Shown here piece after piece: positions 34,932 to 43,599 of a DNA stretch of 64,000 bases. This DNA is from Bradyrhizobium sp. CCBAU 51765 (lineage in GTDB: Bacteria > Pseudomonadota > Alphaproteobacteria > Rhizobiales > Xanthobacteraceae). Under the pieces are notes generated by a model. The model did no database searches and was not told the DNA's origin. It was given only the letters and a program-made list of their open reading frames with translations. The translations under genes and the position numbers were made by a program. Positions within the stretch are counted from its first letter, which is position 1, and every line of letters begins with the position of its first letter. The DNA is taken from contig NZ_CP030038.1 in the NCBI RefSeq assembly GCF_015291725.1, positions 682,001 through 746,000 of the forward strand. Direction: 5' to 3'.

Positions 34932-34984
34932 AGGCGCATCTGCCGTCCCCTCCGCGAGCGGCAACTGCTAGGATCGTGGTCCGC
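34813..34984 (+). repeat. Copy B of the 171-bp direct repeat
   Basis: Intact counterpart of copy A: the 3' end of the gene at 34107-34931 plus about 55 bp after its stop. The two copies have the same orientation and start 4094 bp apart, so recombination between them could delete the operon at 30981-33994. Confidence 0.85.
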
Positions 34985-35943
34985 TGAGCTGCGTTGTTCT
35001 AAAAGCTCGAAGAGGAAGAGATCATGAATTGCTTAGATCGAGCCAGGCGAGCCAGTGTAAGTTGCAGTTGAGCTCCCGAAACACGAAGCGCCTCCGTGTT
35101 CCCGCTACTCAGCGGCTTTGCCTGCCGCTGCCTCATATCCTTAGTTCAGAAGCTCGCACAAGCCGATAAGGAGCAGCAGCGAGGAGATGTTGCTGCAGAG
35201 CGGAGACCATCATATTACGAACGGATGGTCGAGCTGGAAAATTTTCGCCCGGCCTGTCCCAGTGACATCGTCATTGGATGCAATTCGAACGATCGAATTA
35301 ACGGGATAGCCAAGATTTTCTGCTTTGAAGGCGGCATGATCAAGATAGCCATCGTCCTTTCCGCACGCCACAAGGCGATGCGCCTTGTTCGCCAGCCCTA
35401 GGCCACGATCCGCGATGGATCCGCCGGGCCAATCGGCGGACAGGTCATCTCCTCGAGGGCAACCGAGCCCACCAAGTTTGCCGGCATGCCGGTGAGGAGT
35501 CTTCCGATGTTTGTTTCGAAATCACCGGTTAGCTCCGGAGCGATAGCCGCTTCGTAGAGCCAAGCGACCCGAACCCGCGCGATGCGGTTCGGCGCGTTTT
35601 CGCCGATCCCGCCACCGATGAAGTCCGCCGGCGCGCACCGGACTCGGGAGAATTCGCCAAATTCTAATCGAATAGCCGCCGCGCAGCGCGCGGTTCCAAC
35701 TCGTGGAGCGACGCCGAAAGGCGAGGCGCTCCGGTCCGGAATGCCGAGGGTATGTCTTTTGCTCGGCAGAAAGGATGTCTCGGGGCGCTGCCCCTGACGA
35801 ATTCAAAGGGCTCGCGACCGGTTTGATCAACTGGGTCTTCGAGCTCTTCAGGGCAAGCAGGCGGTCTTAGCCGCGGCACGGAATGCTCCCGATCAAGGTC
35901 GGTCACCGGCCGCGTCACCGTCAAGCAAGAAGGGGCATGACAC
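34985..35943. other. About 1 kb without a convincing gene
   Basis: Only short open frames occur. One of 28 codons (35775-35861 region, ending in LINWVFELFRASRRS) has AGAAAGG before its ATG and looks like the tail of a lost gene, but nothing more can be supported. Confidence 0.35.
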
Positions 35944-36255
35944 ATGTCCAAGTACGTCAAGTGTAGGATCGTTCGTCTGGGCAATCAGGGAACGTGGACC
36001 ACGAGCTACCGCGTGACCTGCAGCGACGCGAGGACCCGAGCTTTCGTCAGCAGCGTTTCGCTGCCGGCCTTGCGCAACGGGGCACCGCCACCGGTTACGA
36101 TGGCACTGCTCGCAGAGCTGCTCGATGGTCACCTGGTCACCTCGGTCTGCATCGAGATCGAGCCCGAGTTGTGGCCCTCGCCGTCGCGATTGCATCGCGG
36201 CGGTCCCATTCAGGACGGCTCCCAGCCGTCGCTGGTGAAGATCGAACTGGCTTAG
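35944..36255 (+). CDS. Small hypothetical protein
   Basis: 103 residues, beta-rich (YVKCRIVRLGNQGTWTTSYR, then LVTSVCIEIEPELWPSP), no signal or membrane helix. AGAAGGGG precedes the ATG by about seven bases, and codon use is typical of the region. No family recognised. Confidence 0.5.
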   Translation: MSKYVKCRIVRLGNQGTWTTSYRVTCSDARTRAFVSSVSLPALRNGAPPPVTMALLAELLDGHLVTSVCIEIEPELWPSPSRLHRGGPIQDGSQPSLVKIELA

Positions 36256-36462
36256 TTCGCAATCTAAGCTGCGCGCGGGGCACAGACCCGCGCGCAGCAT
36301 AAGGGAGCTGTCGTTAAAGTAACGCTTGAGGCAGAACGGTGTGCGTGGAGTCTCCCGGCTTCCGATTCCACGAAGATACGTCAATCAACGCCGCCCTAGC
36401 TTTTCGACAAAGATGATCCTTCTTACACTTATGCCGTAAGGTCGCAGTCACGCTGTGCCAAC

Positions 36463-37629
36463 TCAGCCGGCCATGACGATCGACTCGGCACGATCTCTCG
36501 CCTTATCGACATTCATGCGCGCCTCGAACAAGTAGCCGTAGGTATCGAAGGTGAAGGCGACGGTGGAGTGTCCCATCATCACCGATATGCGCTTCGGCGA
36601 AAAATCCGATTCAATCCACAAGGCGGCGCAAAAGTGACGTAAGGCATGCATGCCATATTTTGCCACGCCGACGCTGATCTGTTTCCCGTTCTTGTCGGGC
36701 TTGATCCTTATCCTGGTGACGCCCGCCTCGATTTGAGCGAGGCGCAGCCACCGGTTCATAAGGTTCGCGTGATTTTGCGGCGTGCCGCGAGAGGTAGGAA
36801 AGACGAGACCAAGTGCACTTTTCGGGCACTTCAATTTCCACTCCTTCAGCGCCTTCGCCGTGGTCTTGTTCATGACGATCTCTCGTGTACCCGACTCCGA
36901 TTTGGGGTCACCGATCACGCCGAACTTGTCGGCGCGCCTCGAGATCGATATGAGCATTCTCTTGAAATCGATATCGCTCCAACACAAACCCCGCAGCTCG
37001 GATCCACGCAGTCCAGCGAAAACGAGTACGAACAGCATGGCGAGGTAGTCAGGCCACTGCTCGGTCGTAGCTTGGATGAGCGCCTGTACCTCCTCCACAG
37101 TCGGCATGGGAGGGCGCTTCTTCCTCTTCTTGACCTTGTAAGGAGTGAGGTGGATGACGTTCTTAACGAGCCATCCCTTGCTCTGCGCGAATTGCAAGAT
37201 GGCTCCGACCTCGATGCGGACTCGACGGACGATCTCGTGTGAACGTGAACGGTCCAGGATGTCTTCGTAGAGTTGCTTGGCATCCGCCACCGAGAGTGTT
37301 CCGATCTTTCGGTCGTCCCATAGTGGACCGGAATAATCTCTATGGCGCTGCTCGTACACGTCTGTGGTCGTGCGCTCGCGTCCGTTCGCCTTGCAATCGG
37401 CGATCCAGGCTGTGGCCACCTCCTTGAAGGTCTTGGATGCGGTTGCTGCTACGTGTGTACCGGCTGCGACTTCGCCCCGGGCCTCAACTAGCCACTCGTC
37501 CGCCTCCCGTCTTGTCGGGAACTGCCGGTGGCGGCGCTTGCCTTGATTGTCCTTGTAGTCGACCTGCCAGACCGTTTTTCTCTTCCCGGTCTTGGTCGGC
37601 TTGAGGACCCGTTTTCTGATGCTGGCCAC
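36463..37629 (-). CDS. int: Tyrosine integrase
   Basis: 388 residues, standard length for a phage-type integrase. An N-terminal AP2-like arm-binding domain (VWQVDYKDNQGKRRHRQFPT) and a SAM-like core-binding domain precede the catalytic part. The catalytic part has Arg I in FAGLRGSELRGL, the HALRHFCA box, MGHS, and the nucleophile Tyr in FDTYGYLFE. No tRNA fragment lies next to it, so its target site is not evident; 3' tRNA-Ser homology lies at 52.78 kb. It probably moves region C or part of it. Confidence 0.92.
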   Translation of the reverse strand: MASIRKRVLKPTKTGKRKTVWQVDYKDNQGKRRHRQFPTRREADEWLVEARGEVAAGTHVAATASKTFKEVATAWIADCKANGRERTTTDVYEQRHRDYSGPLWDDRKIGTLSVADAKQLYEDILDRSRSHEIVRRVRIEVGAILQFAQSKGWLVKNVIHLTPYKVKKRKKRPPMPTVEEVQALIQATTEQWPDYLAMLFVLVFAGLRGSELRGLCWSDIDFKRMLISISRRADKFGVIGDPKSESGTREIVMNKTTAKALKEWKLKCPKSALGLVFPTSRGTPQNHANLMNRWLRLAQIEAGVTRIRIKPDKNGKQISVGVAKYGMHALRHFCAALWIESDFSPKRISVMMGHSTVAFTFDTYGYLFEARMNVDKARDRAESIVMAG

Positions 37630-37846
37630 GCCGTCTACCTGATGCCTGACAGAGAGTTCGGGGCTCGGTGGGGAACTCGACTGGTCGGCGCAGGAGCGGA
37701 TGCGTTGCGAAGCGTAGCGAGCGAAATCTGCAATCGGGAAGGCGGATCAGCGCCGCCGTGACATCGTCCGGTGACGGGTAGCGTCTCCATCGATGCTGCA
37801 AGGATGTCGCGCCCGGAAGCATCACTTCTCATATGAAGGCCCGCCA

Positions 37847-38143
37847 TTAGTGTCGTATCCCCCCGATGGCGTTCGGCGAGCTCGCCGTCTCGGCCTGGTG
37901 GACGCGTGCGATAGGAGCCGTGGCTTCGGCGGCGATAGCGACGTAGTGTTCAAGCACGAACACACGGATCGCCGAGGAAAGATTGCCCTTCCGCTGCCTG
38001 TCGATCTGGCACAAAAGCTCGGAGAGCGACATATTGCGTTGACGACAGATGGCTCGCAGGCCATCCCAAAAAACGTCTTCGAGACTGACGCTCGTGATGT
38101 GACCGGCAACGACGATCGATCGCTTCACGATGGGCGACCTCAT
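37847..38143 (-). CDS. Ribbon-helix-helix DNA-binding protein
   Basis: 98 residues with the RHH_4-type motif: VKRSIVVAGHITSVSLEDVF, WDGLRAICRQRNMSLSELL and GNLSSAIRVFVLEHY. Such dimers bind short palindromes as autoregulators. Its start overlaps the stop of the upstream gene (ATGA). The operon begins next to a pair of 21-bp GTAGCA-N9-TGCTAC sites, so this protein is the best candidate to bind them. That link is inference. Confidence 0.8.
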   Translation of the reverse strand: MRSPIVKRSIVVAGHITSVSLEDVFWDGLRAICRQRNMSLSELLCQIDRQRKGNLSSAIRVFVLEHYVAIAAEATAPIARVHQAETASSPNAIGGIRH

Positions 38144-38445
38144 GCCTTGACCTCAACGCGGATGAAACGGAGCAGTTGAGGACGTTCCGCGACGGCCGCG
38201 AAGAGGCGTGTCAGATCCGCATGAGAGAGCGTTAGGCAATGCGGCTGATCGTTGTTCCCCGCGTGGAGCGGAGTTCGGTGGGAGGACTGCTCGGCGCGTC
38301 GCTTCCCCGCAAGCTTAGCCCTTTCGAGTCTGAGACATGACTGCAAAGTCCTGCCGCACCAAGTTCTCAAATTGCTAGGACCGTAGGCACAGATGCAACG
38401 CTGATCCTTCGGCGCTTGCTGGGCGCGACACGAGAAGTTGGGCAC
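38140..38445 (-). CDS. Hypothetical Cys-containing small protein upstream of the RHH gene
   Basis: 101 residues. The N-terminal half contains five Cys residues (FSCRAQQAPKDQRCICAYG, then WCGRTLQSC), suggesting metal binding or disulfides. The rest is polar. The GTG at 38445 has GGAGG seven bases upstream. Its 3' end overlaps the RHH gene by 4 bp. Expression should be controlled by the tandem palindromes at 38469-38512. Confidence 0.6.
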   Translation of the reverse strand: MPNFSCRAQQAPKDQRCICAYGPSNLRTWCGRTLQSCLRLERAKLAGKRRAEQSSHRTPLHAGNNDQPHCLTLSHADLTRLFAAVAERPQLLRFIRVEVKA

Positions 38446-38468
38446 GAGAAAACCTCCGCAGAGCGTTT

Positions 38469-38512
38469 GTAGCACTTGCTATGTGCTGTATATAGCATAT
38501 AACTTGTGCTAC
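38469..38512. promoter_or_regulatory. Two 21-bp operators (GTAGCA-N9-TGCTAC type)
   Basis: GTAGCA-N9-TGCTGT at 38469-38489 and ATAGCA-N9-TGCTAC at 38492-38512, starting 23 bp apart, in the divergent spacer between the GTG at 38445 and the ATG at 38538. An outer palindrome TTTGTAGCAC / GTGCTACAAA frames both. The same 21-bp design recurs at 41916, 41945 and 45660. Confidence 0.75.
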
Positions 38513-38537
38513 AAAACGCAAGCGTGAGACGCACGAG

Positions 38538-38903
38538 ATGGTTAACGAACCTTTACCCGATGATTTGACGAGAAGAGTCGCCGCGCGGCCGTCGAGGCCG
38601 TCCATCAGGTTCGGAGGCGCGCGTTATCTCGATCTTGCCCGGGGACGGTTCGAAGCCGCAGCCGCCGGATGCCGTTCAATAAGGCTCGTACGGCTAACGC
38701 TGACTGCCGCTAGGAGCCGGGTCTCACCACGATTTGGGTCGGTGCCGGCGACGGGTCTTCGACTTGGATTCATGCACGCGGCGTCGGTAGCCCGCAACCA
38801 ACGCGAGGTCGCGATACGGGCCGTCCACCTCGATTTCTGCGCGCGCACCGGCCGGTGGGCGAAAGCCCGGGGAACGGTCGGTGGATTGCGGGTGGAAAGA
38901 TGA
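38538..38903 (+). CDS. Arg-rich hypothetical protein, first gene of a four-gene operon
   Basis: 121 residues, Arg/Ala-rich (LTRRVAARPSRPSIRFGGAR), no family recognised. The ATG follows the tandem operators by 25 bp. Its stop overlaps the next ATG by 4 bp (ATGA), as do the next two joints. This regular overlap supports a real coding gene despite the odd composition. Confidence 0.55.
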   Translation: MVNEPLPDDLTRRVAARPSRPSIRFGGARYLDLARGRFEAAAAGCRSIRLVRLTLTAARSRVSPRFGSVPATGLRLGFMHAASVARNQREVAIRAVHLDFCARTGRWAKARGTVGGLRVER

Positions 38904-39100
38904 TCGATCTCATCGAGGGCGCTGACGGGATAGCAAAATTTCTCTTCGGCGAGGACACTCAGCGGCTTCGTCGCCAAGTCTACCATTTGGCCGAGAGCCA
39001 CGATCTGCCCGCGTTCAAGATCGGGAACAAGCTTTACGCCCGGAAAGCGAGACTCGCCGAGTGGATCGAGGCCCGGGAGAACGAGGCCCCGTCGGCATGA
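38900..39100 (+). CDS. Excisionase-like helix-turn-helix protein
   Basis: 66 residues of the HTH_17/AlpA kind: LRRQVYHLAESHDLPAFKIG then NKLYARKARLAEWIEARE, the winged-helix used by excisionases and small regulators. GGTGGAAAG precedes the ATG. The start overlaps the previous gene and the stop overlaps the following one by 4 bp each. It probably binds element DNA to direct excision or transcription. Confidence 0.7.
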   Translation: MIDLIEGADGIAKFLFGEDTQRLRRQVYHLAESHDLPAFKIGNKLYARKARLAEWIEARENEAPSA

Positions 39101-39474
39101 ATCTCAACCATCAATCCGATCGGAGCAAAGACGTGAGCAACGACGAGGAGGACCATTGGGATCGATTGCCGAAAGCGCAGCGAAGCGCTTTCGAACGCAT
39201 CGCCGCAGGTGCACCTCCGAGGTGCTCGGCACAGACACTCGATAGTCTCATCCGAGCCGGACTAGTCGAGCGTCACAACGAACCAATAGCGCCGCCGGAT
39301 CGGTTTGGGCCCGTGTACCAATACGTCTATTCCGTGCCCATTACCGTCCACATGAGTTGGGCCGAGTGGGCGAAGCGGCCGCGTCGCAAGCGCCGGCTTA
39401 AGGTGCTCCCTCCACAACGGCCGCCGGATGATCTTCCTCTGTTTTCGGGCGGCCGGGAAGGACGGGCAGCGTGA
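39097..39474 (+). CDS. Hypothetical protein between HTH and RuvC-like genes
   Basis: 125 residues. The central part (LPKAQRSAFERIAAGAPPRC, then DSLIRAGLVERHN) resembles a winged-helix. The end is basic and Pro-rich (KRPRRKRRLKVLPPQRPPDD). Overlaps of 4 bp on both sides place it firmly in the operon. Possibly a DNA-binding accessory of the RuvC-like enzyme; unproven. Confidence 0.55.
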   Translation: MNLNHQSDRSKDVSNDEEDHWDRLPKAQRSAFERIAAGAPPRCSAQTLDSLIRAGLVERHNEPIAPPDRFGPVYQYVYSVPITVHMSWAEWAKRPRRKRRLKVLPPQRPPDDLPLFSGGREGRAA

Positions 39475-40076
39475 GATTGCTCGGTCTGGACCTCGCGACC
39501 ACTACCGGCGCAGCTGTGCTGGACGGCGAGCGATACCTATGGGCCCGAGAATTTCGCTTTGAAGACAAAACGAGCGGACAGGTCTTCCGTAACCTCCGCG
39601 AGTCGCTTTGCCGGATCCTCGAACAGGATGACGTCGCTCACGTGGCGGTCGAGCAGCCGCTTCGAACGGACGTCGAGGTCCGGAGCGGCCAAGTCGATCC
39701 TGACACAGGCTTACCGATCATGACGCGCCCCGCCATGAAGACCTTCATGCGGATGTATGGTCTCTGCGCGGTGGCGGAGGAGGTCTGCGCCGCGAGAGGC
39801 GTACCCTTCACGTACGTGAACCAGATGACCTGGCGCAAGGCCTTTACCGGCAACGCGCGCGCGACGAAAGATCAAGCGTTGGCCCAAGCCCGCTTGATCG
39901 ACAAATCCATCATATCTGTGGATGCGGCGGAAGCGCTCGGCGTTTGTTGGTGGCTCCGTGGTCATGTCGACCCGAGATTTGCATTTCGGCGCGGCGGCTG
40001 TGCCAATCGTATCCGCCACCGTCTTCTTGCGCACGGCAAAGCGTCGGCTCAGCGCTTCGACTTCACCCGCTCCTGA
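39471..40076 (+). CDS. RuvC-like RNase H-fold nuclease
   Basis: 201 residues. The family start MRLLGLDLATTTGAAVLDGE carries the first catalytic Asp. VAHVAVEQPLR supplies a Glu, and SVDAAEALGVCWWLRGH supplies the late acidic pair. This fits Holliday-junction resolvases and phage RuvC-like proteins. Start is GTG 39471, overlapping the previous gene by 4 bp. The last 40 residues are basic and its 3' end overlaps the convergent HTH gene by 28 bp. It may resolve recombination or replication intermediates of the element. Confidence 0.75.
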   Translation: MRLLGLDLATTTGAAVLDGERYLWAREFRFEDKTSGQVFRNLRESLCRILEQDDVAHVAVEQPLRTDVEVRSGQVDPDTGLPIMTRPAMKTFMRMYGLCAVAEEVCAARGVPFTYVNQMTWRKAFTGNARATKDQALAQARLIDKSIISVDAAEALGVCWWLRGHVDPRFAFRRGGCANRIRHRLLAHGKASAQRFDFTRS

Positions 40077-40459
40077 CGCCCCCGGATCCGCTCCAGAACA
40101 GGATCGATCTGCGGTACGGGCGGCGGAGACTGTTCCAACTCGGGCTGCGCCCTGGCGGCCGCAACGATATCCGCTGCCGCGAGCGGGCGCGGGGTCGTCA
40201 TCCGGTAGATCGCCGCCTTGGTTGTAAAAAATTTTCCTGCTATCTTTGCGATAGGCAAGTCGCCGTCTTTGACCGCTGTCCTCAACGTGGTCAGCGTTAT
40301 CGGCGCCCCGTCGGGCCAGAATAATGCAACAACTTCAGGTAGAGTAAGCAATTCATCGTCACTCCAGAGCGATGGGCACGGGCGGGCCCGCACCCGCTCC
40401 GGGATTGCGTCCGCGAAAACACGGGCACCGGATGCGTCATCAGAGGGAAGAGCAGTCAT
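40049..40459 (-). CDS. Excisionase-like DNA-binding protein
   Basis: 136 residues. The core LLTLPEVVALFWPDGAPITL, TTLRTAVKDGDLPIAKIAGK and FFTTKAAIYRM is a MerR/excisionase-type winged helix. Both ends are low-complexity (Pro/Ala/Arg). The start at 40459 lies 27 bp downstream of a 17-bp palindrome that also occurs before the HNH operon at 48.8 kb. Probably a recombination directionality factor or regulator. Confidence 0.65.
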   Translation of the reverse strand: MTALPSDDASGARVFADAIPERVRARPCPSLWSDDELLTLPEVVALFWPDGAPITLTTLRTAVKDGDLPIAKIAGKFFTTKAAIYRMTTPRPLAAADIVAAARAQPELEQSPPPVPQIDPVLERIRGRQERVKSKR

Positions 40460-40485
40460 ATCAAGGGACCTCGTGAGCTTTTATA

Positions 40486-40502
40486 GGTTACATTTTGTCA
40501 CC
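40486..40502. promoter_or_regulatory. 17-bp operator, GGTTACATTTTGTCACC
   Basis: An imperfect palindrome (GGTnACA-N3-TGTnACC). Very similar 17-mers lie at 48726-48742 (reverse strand) and 48766-48782, in front of the HNH operon, pointing to a shared regulator. Confidence 0.65.
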
Positions 40503-40926
40503 GATTGCCTTCGCCGTCCAGCTCCGATGGTCCACAAGGTAAACGGCCCCAGGAAGGGCTAGGTAGAGGGCAGTTCGGTGGCTCGCGCGAAGCTGCGAGC
40601 CGATCGTGCGGCTAGTATTGGGATACGAGGGACTTGCGGAATCGCTGTCCTGAGGTTTGTCTGGAAAACCTGATGTAACCGGGCAAAACGAGACCGCATC
40701 GCTCGAAACCGAAATGGACAAGCGTTTGATTTCGTTGAGTCCGGTATCGCGGAGAAGGGTGGGATTGAATCTGGACCGGAATCTACATCGAGGAGAGGAA
40801 TGAAGCCTCAATGGTATGATCCTCCTTTGAAATTTCGCGACCACGCAGGCCGGTCCGAAAAATTTGTCTATGGGTCTGTCGCAGCACGGGGCCGGCCAGG
40901 ACCGAACCGGATGCGACGCCGCGCCA
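40503..40926. other. Gene-free stretch
   Basis: About 420 bp between the excisionase-like gene's promoter and the stop of the next minus-strand gene. I see no supported gene. Confidence 0.3.
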
Positions 40927-41895
40927 TTATCGAGTCCCGGTGCTGTCCCCGCCGGGATCGCGCTTCCAAGGCCTGCGCATGGGAAAGAACTTCTCGTAAG
41001 CGGACCGCCGATCCGGCGTCGGAGGTCCGGAAGGTTCGACGATCGTATCGAGTGCGCCATCGGGCGTCACCTGCATGATGCCTATGGACCTGGTCCGGAA
41101 GGCGTCGATCAGCGCCCGAACCGCGTCGACGAAGCCGCCGTCCGTCGTCGGCGAGAAGACGAGATCGAAGCGCGGGTACAGGGTCGCCAGTAGGGCGAAG
41201 GCAGGAAAGTCCCGCTCCACCGCCCGGACCGGTCCATTCTCGTAGACCAGCAACTCGACGCCGGCGACCACCTCGAAGGGAAGCGCGCCCCTCTTTGCGA
41301 TCTCGAGGCTGCCGTGGCCGCCGGCTGCGAAGCCCACCGGGGGGCGGGCACGCAGCATCATGGACGGGTCTGTCAACAGAGGACTGTGCCGCTGCAGGGC
41401 CTGTTCCATGAAAACGTGGGTCGTGCGCAATTTGGTGAGCGATGAATCGTGGTAGTGCCAGCCCTTGGACGCGACTCCTTCCCCTGGCGCGTCCACCGGG
41501 ACCGTGGCGAGACGCTCGCGAAGGCTGGCCAGCGTCGCCGCGCCGGCCTTGAGGTTTTGCAATGCCTTCAGGCCTTCGGCAGGATTTCTGTCATGGATCC
41601 TGACCGCAACCTCGCTCGGATTGAAGTCCATCGACACGAGGTCCTCCAGATCGATCCCCTCTTTCCGGGCGATGGCCCGCAGCTTCGACAGCACCGAAAC
41701 GTAGCGCCTGAGGACACCTTGCGACAGCTCGGTGGCTTCGGCGGCACGCTCGCGGATCCTCGAGGCAGCGCTGCCGTCGGGCGCCGCTTCCAGCCACTCC
41801 GCTAGGATTTCAGCGATTTCGAACCACGGACGCCGCCGGCTGCGCGCCGATGCCAAGCGCCGTTCAAGTAATTCGGCAGACGGATCTTTAACCAT
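40927..41895 (-). CDS. Hypothetical two-domain protein, paralogue of the 34107 gene product
   Basis: 322 residues. The N-terminal half is helical (VLRRYVSVLSKLRAIARKEG, then ATLASLRERLATV). The C-terminal alpha/beta half contains VVAGVELLVYENGPVRAVER and FDLVFSPTTDGGFVDAVRAL. Both halves align by eye with the protein at 34107-34931. ATG 41895 is used; upstream in-frame codons run into the operators at 41916-41965. It may be a transcriptional or plasmid-maintenance type regulator, but no family is established. Confidence 0.65.
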   Translation of the reverse strand: MVKDPSAELLERRLASARSRRRPWFEIAEILAEWLEAAPDGSAASRIRERAAEATELSQGVLRRYVSVLSKLRAIARKEGIDLEDLVSMDFNPSEVAVRIHDRNPAEGLKALQNLKAGAATLASLRERLATVPVDAPGEGVASKGWHYHDSSLTKLRTTHVFMEQALQRHSPLLTDPSMMLRARPPVGFAAGGHGSLEIAKRGALPFEVVAGVELLVYENGPVRAVERDFPAFALLATLYPRFDLVFSPTTDGGFVDAVRALIDAFRTRSIGIMQVTPDGALDTIVEPSGPPTPDRRSAYEKFFPMRRPWKRDPGGDSTGTR

Positions 41896-41915
41896 TCGAG
41901 AAACTCGCCTCTTGC

Positions 41916-41965
41916 GTAGCATCTTACATGTGCTACATGGCATTGGAGCACGTCGCATCTGCTAC
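41916..41965. promoter_or_regulatory. Two 21-bp operators in a divergent promoter
   Basis: GTAGCA-N9-TGCTAC at 41916-41936 (perfect hexamer arms) and GGAGCA-N9-TGCTAC at 41945-41965, between the minus-strand start at 41895 and the plus-strand start at 42009. They are the same motif as at 38469-38512 and 45660-45680. Confidence 0.75.
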
Positions 41966-42008
41966 GTGCGATTCGCACTCGACCACACAGACGAAGGGTT
42001 CGCAAGGA

Positions 42009-43595
42009 ATGACACGACACGAAACCAACTTTGACTCCGAAGCGGTGCCAGTCTCGGACGCCGTCCTCCCCGACGCGCTGATCCCTCCTTCGCTCCGCGA
42101 GCAGACGATCCTCCCCAATGCCGTCAGCGCGTCCCGGATGATCAGCGCGGTCATCTACGGCCGCCCGGAGCAAGCCTATCTGGCGCCGGCGGGCATGTTC
42201 GTCCTCGAAGCGCTGAAGAAACTCGCGAACCCGATGCATTCCGGGCCGGCGAGTGGTGACGCCAAGCTCGACCTGCGCGAGCACAAGCCGGGGCGCAACA
42301 AGAAAGGAAACCTCGGGAAGAAGAAGCCGCCCATGATCATCATCAAGGAGGGAAGCAAGTACGTCGCGAGCACGGGGGTCCGCGCGATCCCCGGCCAGGA
42401 CTGGCGGACTAATCCGATCGCGTTGGCGAAACTCGCCAACTACCGCTATCGCAAGGCCATCGGCGAACTGAACACCGTCTGCGCTCCGGCGATCACCATC
42501 GCGGACATCGTGGACGAATGGACCGCCGACTTCGAGCCCAAGAGCAAGGCGATGAAGAAGCTCTCCGGCAAGCGCTACAATCAGATGTGCGAAGCCGGAA
42601 AGCACATCACCCGCCTGATCGGCCACTATCCCTATGCCGGACCGATCAAGGAAATCGGCAACGAATACGCCAACAAGCGGACCACAGAACCGCGAGGCAA
42701 CTGCTCTGCCGACAACCCGAATCCCGGCACCGTGAAGGTCGAAACCTCCCGCGGCGAGATCAAGTGCCTTCGCCAGATGGTCCGTCATCACTGCGAAAAG
42801 CACAACAAGACCGTCAAGCTGATCGATCTGCCCAAGGAGGAGCAGCGCGGGCTGCGTTTCATCAACTGGTACCAGTTCATGCAATTCCTGCTGGCGTGCC
42901 GGGGTTGGCAGTTCGATCTCGAAGGCAACCTTCTGCGCGATCCGGTCGTCCAGCCCGACGGCCGCACGAAATGGGTGCCGCGTCGCCTCCCGCGCAGCCA
43001 GTGGGAGCAGTTCGAGATGGTCGAACGTTTCGGCCAGCTCTGCTGGTACGGACTCCGGCACGCGAAGGCTCTCAAGATGAAGTGGGGATTCGGCGACTGG
43101 GGCTACTTCGATTTCGTCAATCACCTGGTGAACAGGGCGGCCCAGAGCTCGGTGATCCACAACAAGCGGGCTGCTCCGTCGCGGATGATCAGCTCGCTGG
43201 AGCGGGCCGCCCGCAGTTGGAAGCGCAAGGACGACGCACGCGAATACAAGCACGTCGTCAACAACGCCGACGGGAGCCCGCGCAAGGCCAGCATGCAGAG
43301 GCCCTTCATGCGCGTGGCGCAGCTGGCGGGCCTGCCCTGGCTGCGGCCCCACCACCTCAAGCACTCCGCGGTGACGGCGATGGCCTACGCCGGCATGCCG
43401 GTGCCGGCGCTCGTCGAAAGCTTCTCGACCTCCTACCGGACCCTGATGAAGCACTACACGCACCTGCAGACGTTCTGGCAGCTGGGCTCGATCCGCGAGT
43501 GGAAGCCGGAGAACGTCGGACTGAAGGCTCTCAAGGCCTCTTCGCCGCTGCCGGCGGGCTACCCCCGCATCGGCGGTCGCCTTCCGCCGGTCTGA
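42009..43595 (+). CDS. Tyrosine recombinase-like protein
   Basis: 528 residues. The C-terminal part has the recombinase pattern: Arg in LCWYGLRHAKALKMKW, the box WLRPHHLKHSAVTAMAYAG, and a Tyr in LMKHYTHLQ. The family usually has His-x-x-Arg; here it is His-x-x-Lys. The N-terminal half contains a basic stretch (KPGRNKKGNLGKKKPP) and a core-binding-like helical region. AAGGA sits five bases before the ATG. It is followed after 4 bp by another recombinase-like gene, an arrangement seen in multi-recombinase elements. Confidence 0.75.
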   Translation: MTRHETNFDSEAVPVSDAVLPDALIPPSLREQTILPNAVSASRMISAVIYGRPEQAYLAPAGMFVLEALKKLANPMHSGPASGDAKLDLREHKPGRNKKGNLGKKKPPMIIIKEGSKYVASTGVRAIPGQDWRTNPIALAKLANYRYRKAIGELNTVCAPAITIADIVDEWTADFEPKSKAMKKLSGKRYNQMCEAGKHITRLIGHYPYAGPIKEIGNEYANKRTTEPRGNCSADNPNPGTVKVETSRGEIKCLRQMVRHHCEKHNKTVKLIDLPKEEQRGLRFINWYQFMQFLLACRGWQFDLEGNLLRDPVVQPDGRTKWVPRRLPRSQWEQFEMVERFGQLCWYGLRHAKALKMKWGFGDWGYFDFVNHLVNRAAQSSVIHNKRAAPSRMISSLERAARSWKRKDDAREYKHVVNNADGSPRKASMQRPFMRVAQLAGLPWLRPHHLKHSAVTAMAYAGMPVPALVESFSTSYRTLMKHYTHLQTFWQLGSIREWKPENVGLKALKASSPLPAGYPRIGGRLPPV

Positions 43596-43599
43596 CGCC

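Noticed and set aside
35096..35401. A 101-codon plus-strand frame
   Set aside because: No family resemblance, no ribosome site, and odd composition relative to neighbours.
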